Of a stretch of DNA of 64,000 nt, positions 47,291 to 60,900 are shown in pieces (position 1 is the first letter of the stretch; every line of letters starts with the position of its first letter). The notes below the pieces were generated by a model, which did no database searches, was not told the DNA's origin, and was given only the letters and a program-made list of their open reading frames with translations. Source of the stretch: Rhyacichthys aspro (Eukaryota; Chordata; Actinopteri; Gobiiformes; Rhyacichthyidae); NCBI GenBank assembly GCA_036850595.1, contig CM072151.1, forward strand, positions 22,669,307 through 22,733,306, given 5' to 3'. A program made the position numbers and the translations under genes.

Positions 47291-47343
47291 AAGTGACAGA
47301 GCTTTTGTCGGCTAATGGTTGTGTCTTGCCACAAGACACAACA

Positions 47344-47520
47344 AACATGTCTCTTTCAAAAGCTAAAAGAAAAGTCGATGATGAACACAGACAGTTTCAG
47401 GACAGGTGGACATTGCAGTATTTTATGGTGGAATTTAATGGAAACAGAACTTGTTTAATATGCAAGAAACAAGTTGCACTGTACTAAAGGAATCTAACCT
47501 GAAGCTGCTTTACTGGACTT
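47344..47520 (+). pseudogene. N-terminal remnant of a GTF2IRD2-like hAT transposase (BED-type finger)
   Basis: Reads MSLSKAKRKVDDEHRQFQDR, WTLQYFMVEFNGNRTCLICK and KQVAL before a stop. This matches the start of transposase-like proteins related to GTF2IRD2/FAM200 with the first CxxC of a zinc finger. The frame continues (KESNLK) after a shift, then is lost. Only the first ~50 residues remain. Confidence 0.7.
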
Positions 47521-47529
47521 AGCACAGAG

Positions 47530-49920
47530 AGCAATATGAAACATAGTGGGAACCACATAGGATCACAGATGGGGCACAGATGGGTCACAGTCCACACTGG
47601 GACAACAGTGAGCCTTTGATGTTTTATGTATGATGAGGCTTTGATGGGTGCAGAAGCTTTGAACTTTGTGCACATTACCAATTGAACTTGTTGGGAACAG
47701 TAAAATGCATTTCTCAGTGAGGAAGGATTGCTGCACACACAGTCTATTAAGGAGTAAAAAAAAATAAAAAATCATACCAAAATACACACCTGTTGCAAAA
47801 TGTATGCCATATGCATCAACACAGCCAAAGTTATTCACTAAAAACAATAGTGAAACATCAAAAAATGCACTAAGAGTGTATGAGGGTTAAAGGAATTTCA
47901 GTTTGACCAGGTACGGCCAAACCAGCTTCTTCACAAAATGAGGACATTGTTTATCTTATACAGGCTACCTGGTCTGTCGTGGTAACATGAGCCAAACAGC
48001 TCTCTGCTCTTGAGATGGGAGCTTCCGTTCATTTTTTTAACCACACTGATGCCTTTGTGGGGTTGGTCTTTCTTTTCTGGGGCTGTCTGTGTGTGTACAG
48101 CCTTGTGCTTCCATCTATTTTCAGCGAATAGACGTTAAATTCCCTCCCCTCTCCGATGTGAAGAGTGATGTTGCACTGTGCCCCGCTGTGCGGATTCTAG
48201 TGGCCTTGTGAACTGTGAGGATCCTATCAAATTCATATTCATATCATATTCATAGATTATTCGGGCCCAGGATTCACACACAAGAACTAGACCGGCCAGC
48301 TTAAGAGAACTAGTGAGGGAATGTGTAATGAAGACTAATAACTGCCATAATGAGCAGTGTTTATGGGGAAAATGACCGCCCTATTTTGTTACCATTTACA
48401 CACTTCAAGTGCAACTTCACTTTTACTCCTGTTTTGGGGTGTTTACATCCCCAAACTGTGACTTTTAATTAGAAATATTGCAATGAAATGTAACTCTGAC
48501 TCTGGGATTAATAAGTAAATCAAAATGATGCACAGACAACACTTAACCCACAGCTGCGGGATCCCTGTGCCATGTGCACAGTTCTGACTCAGTGTAGTTT
48601 AGTTCTTAGAACCCAGGCAGCTGCACATGCATTTGACAGTTTCGTTTTCTCATCTGTGAAGGGCTAAATTGTTTTGATAATTTACAATGCCTCAGCAAGA
48701 ATGCTGTTGTTAATGTGGGACTGAAAAGTCATTTTTCGATAGTAAAAGTGAGGGGGTCCAAAAGAAAGTTTATTAAAAGTGGGTGGGACTTGTCCCCCAC
48801 TGATATAATGGCTGCTATGCCCATGAATGACACTGAGACAGTTCTCAGGGATCTGTTAAAAAAAACAAAAACAAAAAAAAACACGTGTTCTTTTTTATGT
48901 GTATTAACTGTGAATTAAAAATTAAATTGTTGGGAAAAAACAAGGTTTTGACAAAGTGTAGGCCTAGAATATTCCTAATAATCCAATTTAAATAAAATGC
49001 TGCCCTTAACTTCAGAGTTTGACAGCAGTAATTTGCTCTCCTATGGAGGAGGTTATTTTTTTATATCACTCCTATGTCATATAATTACCAAAATCAAGAG
49101 ACTGTGGCATAAACACAGAAATGCCAGTGACATATGACCTTGGTGAATGAAACATATGTGACTATGTTTACACTGTGTGCAAAAGATTTGGTCACTGTAA
49201 CAGTCATCAGTGGAACAGCTTTAACAAAATGGAATATGGGCCACTTTTGAAACCCACACATCCACATTATTTTATAAATGAGAAATCTTAAAAGCATTTT
49301 ACAGAATCTCCACTACACAACACAACTGGGCACTAAACAATAAACAACATCATTTATTCAGTTCTTTGGACAGACAACGAGGCTTTTGTTCACTTGTACT
49401 TTTTATACAAAATGATAAAAACTGTACTCTCTAACATGTAAAATCCACTTTGTCCCAAAAGCCACTTGTTGTTACCATGGATATGCACATGCTCATTACA
49501 GTAAACAACAAGCCTGCACACATTGGGCAGATTGACTGAATGAAACACTTAAATAACAACCATTACTTGACTTTTTTTGTTTTTGTTTTTAGCCGCACAA
49601 TTTTAACACATGTAGAAAATTAATACTTTAGAACAAGCCAGTGGTAAATACATTTCTAATAATGATTCACGTTACAGCAATAGTAATGAAAACTACCTTA
49701 TTTTCTCCACATTTTGAAACTCTTAAAATGATTGGATCAAACGTCTCTTTACTTTCAGTGTCCCTAAGTTTGGCACATTTTGATTCAAAGCAAAAAAAAT
49801 GCCACAATGGTTTGTAGTACTGTATAACTATTGCCAATTTCCATATTTTTAACCAATGACTTATCGTGGAGGGGTTTGAGTGCAGAAAAAGGAAGATGAA
49901 AAAACAAGATCAGTGACCAG
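47530..49920. other. Gene-free stretch
   Basis: No exon, RNA gene or named repeat recognised. Short open frames have no family resemblance. Confidence 0.3.
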
Positions 49921-49929
49921 TGAAGCACA

Positions 49930-50545
49930 ACTGGAGGCCCAACTCTGACACTTGAATTTGAGGGCCTGGTGGCTAAGTCATACCCCACGAGGTCTGTTTG
50001 GACTAAGCCCAAAAAGGGCCCGGTGCAAATTTGATTGTGCATATGCCTCGATGACCCAATCCTCAGACAGAGAAACTGTTTCAAGGGATACGGAAGGTCA
50101 CCTCGCTGGGGAGACTTGGGTGGGAGGTTGAGAAGTCCGAGATAGTCGGGTTCACCTCTATGAACAGCTTGGGCTCTGGAACCACTCACGTTGAGAGAGG
50201 CTGGACTCTATACTACTCTGGAGTTGCCCACACTGAGAGGTGGTGTGCAGGTGAGGGCTTGCTTATAACTACCCAGCTCAGCCGCCATGTGTTGGAGTTA
50301 AACCTGGTGTACAAGAGGGCTGCCTCTATGTGCCTTTGGGTTGGGAAGAGATCTCTCACCGTTGTGTGTGCTTATGGGGTGATCGAAAGAGCAAAGTACA
50401 TGGTAGGAGAACTTGTTCATAGTCTATCTACCTTCCTATCTGGTCATGGCCTCTGGATCATGGGTAAGATTTCAGATAGAAGTAGCCAAAATGAGCTTAC
50501 TCCACAAGGGTGGCTGGGTGCTCCCTTAAAGATAAGGTGAGGATC
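49930..50545 (+). mobile_element. LINE endonuclease-domain fragment (L2/Rex-like family)
   Basis: The + strand encodes TSLGRLGWEVEKSEIVGFTS, then MNSLGSGTTHVERGWTLYYS, GVAHTERWCAGEGLLITTQL and SRHVLELNLVYKRAASMCLW. This is an APE-type endonuclease region of the fish LINE whose RT part is at 21560-22990. It lacks RT here and is truncated on both sides. Confidence 0.75.
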
Positions 50546-50549
50546 TTGG

Positions 50550-51279
50550 TCACTTAGGAGGAGCTCAGAGTAGAGCTGCTGCTCCTCCACATCACAGGGA
50601 GCCAGCTGAAACTCTGGCATCTGTTCGCAGAAGCCTCCTGAATGCCTCACTGGGGAGGTGTTCTGGGCATGTAACACTTTAGAGAAGAAGAGAATAACTG
50701 CAGGAAAGCAATTAATGTTTAATGTATTTTGTTTACAAAGACAAAAAATAAAGTCAATGATATACATAATTAATTAAAGATCATAAGGAACTATTATTTT
50801 AAGAGGCATTTAATCACAAATCAATTCTCTTCTTATTGTACCCATCCTTGAAAAAACTTGATCAATCTACCCACGTATAATCTTACGGTGTGATGTCCTC
50901 AGACTGCTGCTCCGATGCAGCACCACACACTGCTGTTATTAAGGCAAAATGATTCTGTTTACTCAGTGTTCAGACAACGCCATTCCTTCACCCCAGTATG
51001 TGGTCAGTGACAGTATAAAAATCGAATAACCACAGAAAAGTTAACTAATCATATAAAATAAATAAAATAAATCCCTAGTGGTGCTTGTGTATTCAGTCCA
51101 GAGCATCTGATGAAACAAAGAAGTGTTCATCTGGCGCTCTCAGAGCCCCAGTGGTGAGTAAATAAAAGAAAAGTCATTTTAATGTGAGGACACAAGGATG
51201 ATAAAATGGGCACAGTCTAATTTTCTTGAGGATTTGAACTAATGTCATAGCAAAGAGTTTCTTCATGTGTGTGAATATC
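50550..51279. other. Intergenic downstream of slc1a7
   Basis: AT-rich, no gene or recognised repeat. Confidence 0.3.
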
Positions 51280-51402
51280 TTTATTATGCCCGTCTAATTA
51301 GAGCTACAGAGGTTTTCACAGAAAAATCATGGTCTATCCATTTGAATGCACTTTAGCGCTTAACTGGTCTGTGTGTTGAAACTGGTTGGTTTATGATTTA
51401 TT
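51280..51402 (-). terminator. Candidate polyadenylation signals of slc1a7
   Basis: TTTATT on the plus strand (AATAAA on minus) at 51397-51402 and 51280-51285, about 270-390 bp past the stop codon. Inferred from position only. Confidence 0.4.
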
Positions 51403-51666
51403 GAGCCAGTAACTTGATTATGATGATGTATTATGTGACTGTTATTAGAACTTAATCCTGATTGACTGTTGTCTCTCTTCACACCGTTAGGAAAACTGTG
51501 TCTGGTGTCTGTCATGTTCTCACTCCCATTTGTTTTTTTCCAAATGTCACCAGAGGGGCTCTGTGTATTTAATAAAAAATGGAAGAAAAAAGAACAGAGA
51601 GTTCCTTCCTCTACGTTTCCAGTGAATATAAAGCCAAACAAAGTAGGTCCTCAAACACCATCAGGG

Positions 51667-51927
51667 CTATACATTGGTCTCAAGGCCATTCATGTCGATG
51701 CTGCAGTGTTCTTTGTTCTTCTTGTGGGACCGAGGAGGGACTGGTGGTTTCTTTTTCTCGTGCTGTGGTCGAACACCTTCTTCCAGCTGCATGAGGCGGG
51801 CCACATCTGGCGGGAGGAGCTGCTGCTTGAGCCCAGCCAAATGGGCTTGGTATTTGCCGTTGTTGTTGTGGCAGTTCATCAGAGGTGGGCTGCTCAGGGC
51901 AGCTTTGCTCTCACATATCAACGGGAC
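51667..51927 (-). CDS. slc1a7: slc1a7 terminal exon: cytoplasmic tail
   Basis: 86 codons and TAG. The tail starts VPLICESKAA, contains a basic proline motif KKKPPVPPR, and ends HCSIDMNGLETNV with a class I PDZ ligand. Acceptor ggccAG. Candidate AATAAA signals on the minus strand are at 51397-51402 and 51280-51285. Confidence 0.93.
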   Translation of the reverse strand, partial: VPLICESKAALSSPPLMNCHNNNGKYQAHLAGLKQQLLPPDVARLMQLEEGVRPQHEKKKPPVPPRSHKKNKEHCSIDMNGLETNV

Positions 51928-54900
51928 CTGGCCACAGAACACAGAGTGGACAGAACAGACAGGAGAGAGGAGTAAAAAACAACATTGTAACTTTACCATC
52001 CACTGTGATGGAGAAGTAGTTTGTTGGACACATTTATGTGTCTTACGTTCTATGTATTACTGATTCTAATTATTGCTTTGCTGTGGCATTGTTTCAATAA
52101 AAAAATGGGTTAATGTTTGTTGGATGGATGATGACTGGCATTGAGGTCCAAACCGCACTGTCAGGTTTAAAACACAATAGAGACACACACTAAGATGCTC
52201 TATATTTAAGATAATACTATTTTATGACATTTTACATGCCTCTTGTTGGGTTCCATAGGATCACACACAGGAAATTGAAACAGGCTGAAGTTTCACTGCT
52301 AATACCAATAAATTGAATTTATTTGACCAAGAAAGTCCCACTGAGGTTACAAATCTTATTTCCAGGGCACTCCTGCCCCCATATGTACTTAGTTATAGTG
52401 GACTATGGTAGTAAGAAGTAATATGCTCCAATGTAGCACAGATAGTTACTTGCTTGTGTTTCTGACAGGGTTATTTCAGAATTCTCAAGCTGCTTATATG
52501 TCTGTGGAGGTTCTTAGTCATCCAGGACATATTCAAGAAAGGTTTTTCTGACAAGGCATCAAACCTTTGTCCAGGTGCCTTCTCAGAAAAACCAAGCTGC
52601 TTACGGCATAATTAAGGCTTCACTTAGTTGTAATTAAGGCTTCACTTAGTTGTTGCAGATTAAACATTTTCAAATTTATCCTTGTTGTCATTTCTGATAA
52701 AGAAGGCTGTCCTTTTATCTATTTACTTTTTTTTTTACTGCTCAGTGTATTTATATTTCTTTTCACAAAAAATAATAATTCAAACTTTGTAACTGCAGAT
52801 GCAGATAATAACAGTTGTAACAGTTCAGACTCACCCCATCTCCCTCTTGGATGAAGTCTTTCCTACAGATATGTGCCATTATGCCTGTAGCCAGCGCATC
52901 CCCCATGACATTTACCATGGTGCGGAATCTGTCTCTGTGGAGCATAAAAAGACAGTTGTATTTTTATTTGTGCTCTGAGGTCACTGGGATAAGTGTGGCT
53001 CTGTGATGAGAGAACAACAACTGCAAGCTACAAAAGGTGAAAGTAAACACTGCTACATACAATGCCCAATCCACAGCGATAATGAGAGTGATGTCATCAG
53101 TTGGTAGGCCAACAGATGTTAGCACTATCACCATGGTGACCAGTCCAGCCTGCGGTATCCCTGCTGCCCCAATACTCGCTGCAGTGGCTGTGATGCTGTG
53201 GGAAATCAGAGCAGTCAGAGTTTGAAGCCACAGTATTAATAGCTAATATTTACATTGTACTGCACATCTTGTAGGTATACTTTACACACAATAAAACATA
53301 TATGTCCCATATCTGAAATATGAAGCATTTTTCTCAAACCGCGTAGCACCACAGTCCCTATACACCTCCCATACCTGTTTTCATTCAGGTTTTGGAACTT
53401 GATAAAACTCAAACATTAAGCTACTGCAATATTTTTTGGAATCGTGCATCATTCATTTTACTTCATGTCTGTTAAACTAAAAAAAAAGAAAGAAAGAGGT
53501 GGTATTTCAGTGTTGAAAGATGAGTTTAAGGATGGCAATCCGGTAATAGTGGTCTGTCTGCATCCAAATTTGATGTTTGATATATTAAACCTTTTAAGGT
53601 TGATCAAAACATCCTCCAGTGTTTCACTGAACACTCTCTACTGTCAGACTGGAAAACAAGTAATAATTACTGAGCACATATACAAGATTGTTTACCCATA
53701 GTGTTGTTCTGAAGTGTTCATTGTGAGAGAGACATTTCTCAGTGATATCTGTGTAGAGCTTTTGTAGATTTGAATGGTGTGGTGTATATGGCATGTCTGT
53801 AGTGTGAGGCACATAGTAATAAAAAAATAACTGTCTGTCTGAGCTTATACAGCTTGTTTCTTATCCAGCTGATAAGCAGCAGCGGACAACAGGCTCAGTG
53901 CTATGACTAAAATCCAACATTTCCTTAGCAACTGTCCCACAACCCTGACAAGAGTCCTATGTGTGGGGATGGATCAGTTATGTTTCCTGCTTGATTCAGG
54001 ACAGGTGAATTTCCTCAACATGATGTTCAATTCAATAAATGGACACGGAACAAAGGTCATAATCGACATGCTTTTCTATGAAGGAATGCAACTGTCATTG
54101 TACTGAACATTTACACAGAGCAATGTGTTTTGTTAATGAGCATGTCTTCTCCTCACAATCTCTGGGACTATACTCCTAGCTTAACTTGTTAGGTAAAGTG
54201 GTGAGAAAGTTGAGCTTTATATCCCTCAGAGAAAGTGGTTTAATCTGAGTCTTCTGTGACTTAGGTCGGTGGTCTTCTTATTTTCCTTTTCACTGTTCCC
54301 TTCAGGGGTCTCCATAGTGAATCATTTGCCTCCATCTAGCTACCTTCATGTCCTCCTTCACTAAATCCATAAACCTGCTCTTTGGTCTTCCTGTAGGCTT
54401 CCTGCCAGCCCTAACCTCAGCATCCTTTGTATTTTCACTATCCCTCCTCCGAACATGTCTCCTAAACACTAAACACTTACATATGCTGTCCCTGTTATGT
54501 ACTTATTCCTGATCCTATCCATCCTTGTCACTCCCAAAGAGAACCTTGAACATTTTAAGTGATGCTACCTCTAACTCTTATTCATGTCTTTTCCTTAGAG
54601 CCACTGTCTCCAAACTATACAACATCACTAGGCTCACCACTGTCCTCTTAGACCTTTCCTTTCATTCTTGGTGGTTCTCTTTTATCACACAACAAACCTG
54701 ACACTTTTTCTCCACCCATTCCAACCTACCACACACTTATTCACCTTTTAATACACTCTCAATTGCTCTGGACTGTTGACTCTGCGTACTTAAAATCCTG
54801 CACCTTCTTTACCTCTTCTTCCTGTAACCTCACTGTTCCTTGGATCCCTCTCATTCACACACATGTATTCTGTCTTGCTGTGACTAACCTTCATTCTTGT

Positions 54901-57900
54901 TCTCTCCAGAGCAAACTTCCACCTTTCTAGTCTCTCCTCCACCTGCTCCCTGCTCTCACTACAGATCACAATGTCATCCACAAACATCATGGTCCATGGA
55001 GATTCCTGTCTGACCTCATCTGTCAGCCTGTCCATCACCCCAGCAAACAAGAAGGGGCTCAGAGCCAATCCTTAATGAAGTACCACCTTCACAGTGAACT
55101 TCTCTGTCACACCTACAGCACACCTTACCATTACCATATCCTGCACCACCGTAACATACTTCTCTACCATTCCAGACTTCCTCATACATTACCACAGTCT
55201 TATGCTTTCTATAAATCTACAAAGACACAATGCAGGTCTCCCTGACCCTCTCTGTACTTCTCCATCACAAATGCACGACATGTTTATCTGTTTTCACTAA
55301 CACGTGTAAAGACAGCACTTACCTGATGGTGATGATCTGGCCAAAGTCCAGCTCGTAATTATTCACTTGTGCAATGAAGATGGCAGCCACAGCCTCGTAG
55401 AGCGCGGTGCCATCCATGTTAATAGTGGCGCCCACAGGAAGCACAAAACGGATAATGCGTCGATCAATGTGGTTGTTCTCTAAGAGGCACTTGAAAGTTA
55501 TAGGCAATGTGGCTGAGCTGAAAAAGACAGAGGTCAAAGGTTAAATAAACCGTAACTCAACATAAGGATCTGTTGAAGACAAGTTGTAAAATCAAAATCA
55601 GATGCAAGCACGTTTTCAAGACTTTATACATAGGCTCTGTGACCTTTTCTGATCTGAGTCCACCAAAGACATGTTTACATTATGGACTTTTTCTGTCCAC
55701 AGCTGACATAAAAACAACCAGCGCCAGAAGCTGAAAACACACAAAAGAGGTTACAGATAAAGCATTTTCTGCCAAATTGTTTGTGTGTGTGCAACTGGCT
55801 ATATTTATTTTCTAAAGCACTCTGTTCCTTGCAGTTTCCATTTGTTTTCAAGACTGTAAACCAGTCACTATTATCTTAATTTGTTTTAATAGGATGCGTT
55901 ATGTTCCATGTGCAACTGTTAGGCACAGTCACAGTCTGGACATAAGGCAAAATCATACTAATTGTCTTGATCTAATTGGAACTTAGAAAACATTAAATTA
56001 TACTGTATTTCTTTTGATTAAGTTAATAAACCTTAATAACCAGGTTTAAGTTTTAGGATTACAGTTAAGAGCAAGACTAGATGCTCTGTTCCACAGTTCT
56101 GTTATCCTTTACATTTATGAGTTTCATATTTAGCAATATGGGACAGCATTTTTGTAATACTATACAATTGCTTCACAGAGTTCACAGAGTTGCATAATTT
56201 ATCTATTTATGAAATAATTTTCTAATAATAATTTAAGACCTACTGCACCAAAAGGAAGCTTTATAGGCAAGTCTTTAAAGCAAGTGTCATTAAGCCAGCT
56301 GTCAATCAAACCATCCGTCATCCATAAATCTGATCTGCACATGGGCCCTCGAAATTGTGAAACTATACATAAATTATATAGCAATATTACAAATGGCTTT
56401 GGAGCAGCTCAAAGAAAACTCATACAATTACAGTCCTATGGAATTGTTGGTGTGTAGACTGTACCTGGAGGACGTTGCCAGGGCGATAAGCAGGGCCTGT
56501 AGAATTCCGCGGATGTAAACAATTGGGCTTTTTTTGGTGATAAAGAAGTACATGGCGGGCAGAATGAACAAGCCGTGCAGCACCAGACCGAAGACCACTG
56601 TGACTGCGTAGAAACCCAGCTTCTTCCCCATGGCAGAGGGGTCACTCATCTCCAGGATTTTACCTGCTACCAGGAAGACGATGCCAAAGGGGAAGTACCT
56701 GGTAGGGTCACAACAAATGTCGGCATCATCAGAACATTTGTGGCAATACTTTGTTTATATGGTTAATGACAGTATAATATAGGTAACTCAAAAGTAGGGA
56801 TTTTACAGTCTTTTGGAAACTGATTTCTATCATAAAGACAATGTCAAGGACAGCCAGCTGATACCACTGACTTGATTAATTTGTTGTTTATTTTCCATTT
56901 TTCTTTCTTTTTATTCCTCAAAAGAAAAAAAAAATCTGGTCATTTCTATTTCCTTGTTTTACATGTTGTTCTCTCAAAACAAACGTCAAGCTGGCCTGCA
57001 AATACAGACCAATGAAACCCTCTCAGATCACAAAGCACTTGAGTTTTAAAAAGTTAATTTATGACATTAAGTCTTTGCACAGAGTTGTTATTTTCTACAA
57101 CATACATATATATGTACAGTGGTCCCTCGCTATAACGCAGTTCATCTTTTGCGGCCTCGCTGTTTCGCAGATTTTTTTAGTGCAATTCTGCATGCTTTTT
57201 TTTTTTTTTTTTTACAGCGTATGAACGCGCATTGTGTTCTGCGTCCTGATTGGCTAAGGGATTGTAGAACATTGTCAATCAATCTCCTCCGTGCCGTGTC
57301 TCCTGTACAGTACAGAATGCATTTGGCTTGACAAATTTACATAAATGTTCGATAGTTAGCAGTGTGACTCTGAAGTGCTGTATGTTTGCAAGTTTCCCCC
57401 CCGACAAAACCCACAATGTCGGCGAAACGTTCTGCACCGACAAAGGCACCTGCGGTCGCACCCAAAAGGCCGAGGAAGATGCTAAGGTTTGAACTTTGAC
57501 AGTGTTTAAACAAGAGAGAAATGTGAGAAAATGTTAATGCCTGTCTGAGAAAAGTGTATAAAGTGTGTGGTGAGGGGTTTTACAGCCTTAAAACATATAC
57601 AATAATTGGAAAAAATAAAGCTGACTACTTCGCGGATTTTGCCTATTGCGGGTTATTTTTGGAACGTAACCCCCCGCGATAAACAAAGGACCACTGTATG
57701 TATGTTGTATATTCATTGCATGCTTTTAAATAGACATATGTATAGCCTACTTGCAAATTCCGCCATTTCTGTTATATTTGTATTTTCTAAGCATGCAAAG
57801 CTCTCCAGTAGCAAGATGTCATGAGACGACAAAGTTAAATGGAGGCTTTTATTTCTATAACATAACATGAATTCACAGTGGTGGGCCGTCAGGGCCAGCA

Positions 57901-60900
57901 AGGCCTTCTCTGCTGGCCTAAACATGCTCAGAAAAGTTATTTTATTTTATTTTCAAAAATATGTAAACAAAATTATTCTCTATTCTCTGTTCTCTTTATG
58001 TCATATTATATCCACTTTGTTGCTTTGAGTGGCTTCCAATGTTGTTTATCATGGTAGAGTTTTTAACCAATTATATTCCAGCATTTGCCTGAGACCTTCA
58101 GAATCAACAGAGCAGGCCCCGGTGCACTGTAAGTGAACGGACACAGTCAGTTGCAATAGCCAATCAGATCTCGATTCTGCAGACCAAGGCCAGCTAGAAG
58201 GTCTTACTGTACTGTACTTGAACTGTACGCGTCCTGTGATTGGATAAGCACTTGCTAGAGCCTGAAAGGCGGCAATTTGCAGAATATTGAAATAAACCCG
58301 GAGATCCAACAGCTATTGCTGTATTTTTAACTCATAATGGCCGAAGGAGGAGAAGAGATTGATCTGGTTGCAGATATACTTTCCATGCCATTTTCAAGAC
58401 GGGCCTTTCACAAAAAGCTGAATATTGTGAGAAGAGGTCAACCCCTGTGCTAGCTAGCCTGTCCCAGCAAGGAAAAGGGTTTGTCCGTCATTTCCAGACG
58501 AGCAACTATGAACAGTACCCGTGGCTCACAGCTTCTGAGAAACGCTGCAAACTGGTGGCATTTTGTTTGGCATCTTTAAATCGCCTTTTTATTTTTTATT
58601 TTTGACAGTATCTGTGAACTTAGTTTCCTACTCTTAATTGTGAATGCATGCTTATTGCTCCTGAAATTAAGTGTTGCTTGACTAACCTATATTAAGGTGA
58701 TGTTGTAATGTGTAAGTGGGACATCACTTAAGGCCTAAGCGTGAAATGCATGGCCCGCCACTGTGAATTCAGTAAATTCTGTTTCAGTTAATAAGTTATA
58801 GTCTGTCAGTGGGTTGTCCTAAAGATGTGGTGTCAGAGCGATTATTTCATAATTCCAGATCAGATTGGAGCCCGGTCACAATAAGGCAGTTGCCAATAGT
58901 AGTGCCACACTTGAGAGACACTGGGGCTCAGTAGAGCAAGCAGGACTCGGGTTCTGCTGCTGTCAGACATCCATTCAGTTCTGGAGGGCTTCCACTGAAA
59001 ACCAAGGACAAGTGCTTTCAAGAGCACAATCAATGCCATGTGGTTTACATTAGAAACAGTAAAATGGCCGCTTCATCGTCACACCACTTATAATAATACA
59101 AGAAAAGTCAGGGGTATTCAGGGGTATTGGCCTATTTTTTTATTATATGTGTATTGTAGTACAGAGTGTAATTCACGTAATCTCATGCAAAGTCCTCACC
59201 CTGGGCACAGTCAAGGTATATTGGAGGTTTTTGTCCAGCTGAGGGTACTGTGTCAGTGAGGTAGACATGATCTCTAAGATGTCTAAGAACCATTAAATGA
59301 TTTTGAGAATATTTATTTATTTTGGGACTAAAAGTTACAGGGGTGCTTTAAATAAAAATAGTTTTTGCCAGACAGTTTTTACTTACACCAGTTCAAAGCT
59401 TCAAAACCAGCACAGCTGGTAGAAACCTTTTATGATAGCCTTTTTATGATGTTTTTATGTTGTATACAGATAGTATGGTCAAGATTTTCACAAATGATTT
59501 ATTTGTATCTTGAGTATACCACTGCTTTTATACAGTGCTGTGCTCTATATAAATTCCCCTGTGTCCAGCAGGAGCTTACTGAGTTTATGTGCCTTGTTTG
59601 GTAATCCTCTGAATTCTAAAGCCAACATATGAGTACACAGTATCTCTTCCCTCTCCTCTGTCCCTATAAGTCTAAACTTTAGTATCCTATACAAACCAAT
59701 CTTACCATATAACAATTGCAACAATTCTGAGAACCGCTTCATTCAGGCTCTGACAAAAGTTTACCAAGGCGCTGCCATTTGGGCCCATTCTTCCCAGCAT
59801 AATACCTGGAAAAACCATATAAAGTAAGTCTTTTGTATTAGTACTACTACTGTTACTACTACTACTAAAACTGGAAACTCACCCATGGTGGCCGAGAAAA
59901 TAACAATCCCAAGGACGTTCATGCCGTCACTGGTGCCTTCTCGTGTGCGTACGACCACATCTGGAGGTGGCGTGAGATCAATGGCAAAGTTTTGAATGTC
60001 AGTTCCATTATCAGCCTGGATCCCATAGATCAGGGTTCGCCGTGTGCTGCTCTCTGATGGAGTCTGACTCACTGTAGGATTGGTTTTTACAATGATCTCA
60101 CTACTTGTTCGATACTGTCATCAGAAAAACAGAACAAAGAGTGCTCCTGTAAACAACAGCAAATGTTTAAACATGTACAACAAAAAAGATATTAAAGGTC
60201 TCACCTGCTGAAATGTGGCCTGGACCAGGTTTGATGGGAACATGTTGCTGAAAGAAATTTATAAATTGTTGTTTAGAAATGATTACTGTGTTTTGGAGTG
60301 CGTTATGTTTTATCATGTTAACATAACGTTTTAATAAATTTTACCATTGCCCAGAGGGACAGGGAGTACCCAGTGGGATGGAGAGTACAAAGCAGGATGG
60401 AGAGTATCTGGGGGAACAGGGTGAACCCAGTGGGAGAGTGGGACAACTTGTGAAGTGCTTTTTAGAAATGTAAATAGGACTGTGGCTTTTTTATGAAATT
60501 TTTATAGATTTATTTGCAGTTTATTTTTTATTTAACCAAACTTTTCTCACATAGCTGTCATAAATGTATGTTGAGACATGAACTAACTCTATTGAGATCA
60601 TTTTTAGTCCATACCCCCATACCTATGTCAGACAAATCTGGGAGACAATGAACCTGACCCCCATCCTGAGCACTAATCATTCATCAAAGTGTTCCCTGTT
60701 CCTGCCCTTTGGGCTGCATGTTTTGTTTTGACTCCACTACGGACTTATATTTGATTGCTGTCCTATTGGGGACTTTACCTAGTTAGCTGTTATTACCTGC
60801 CTACATCCAGAACTACAGTCATTTCCAACCTAGATCACTTACTACTCTTTAATGAAGACCTCCTGCCACCCAGGCTTACAGGTACAACAGCTCACAGCTG

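Noticed and set aside
51469..52063. Long open frames on the + strand (up to 168 codons) near the end of slc1a7
   Set aside because: They lie opposite the slc1a7 terminal exon and its 3' UTR; the minus frame matches EAAT5 with correct splice sites, so these are shadows.
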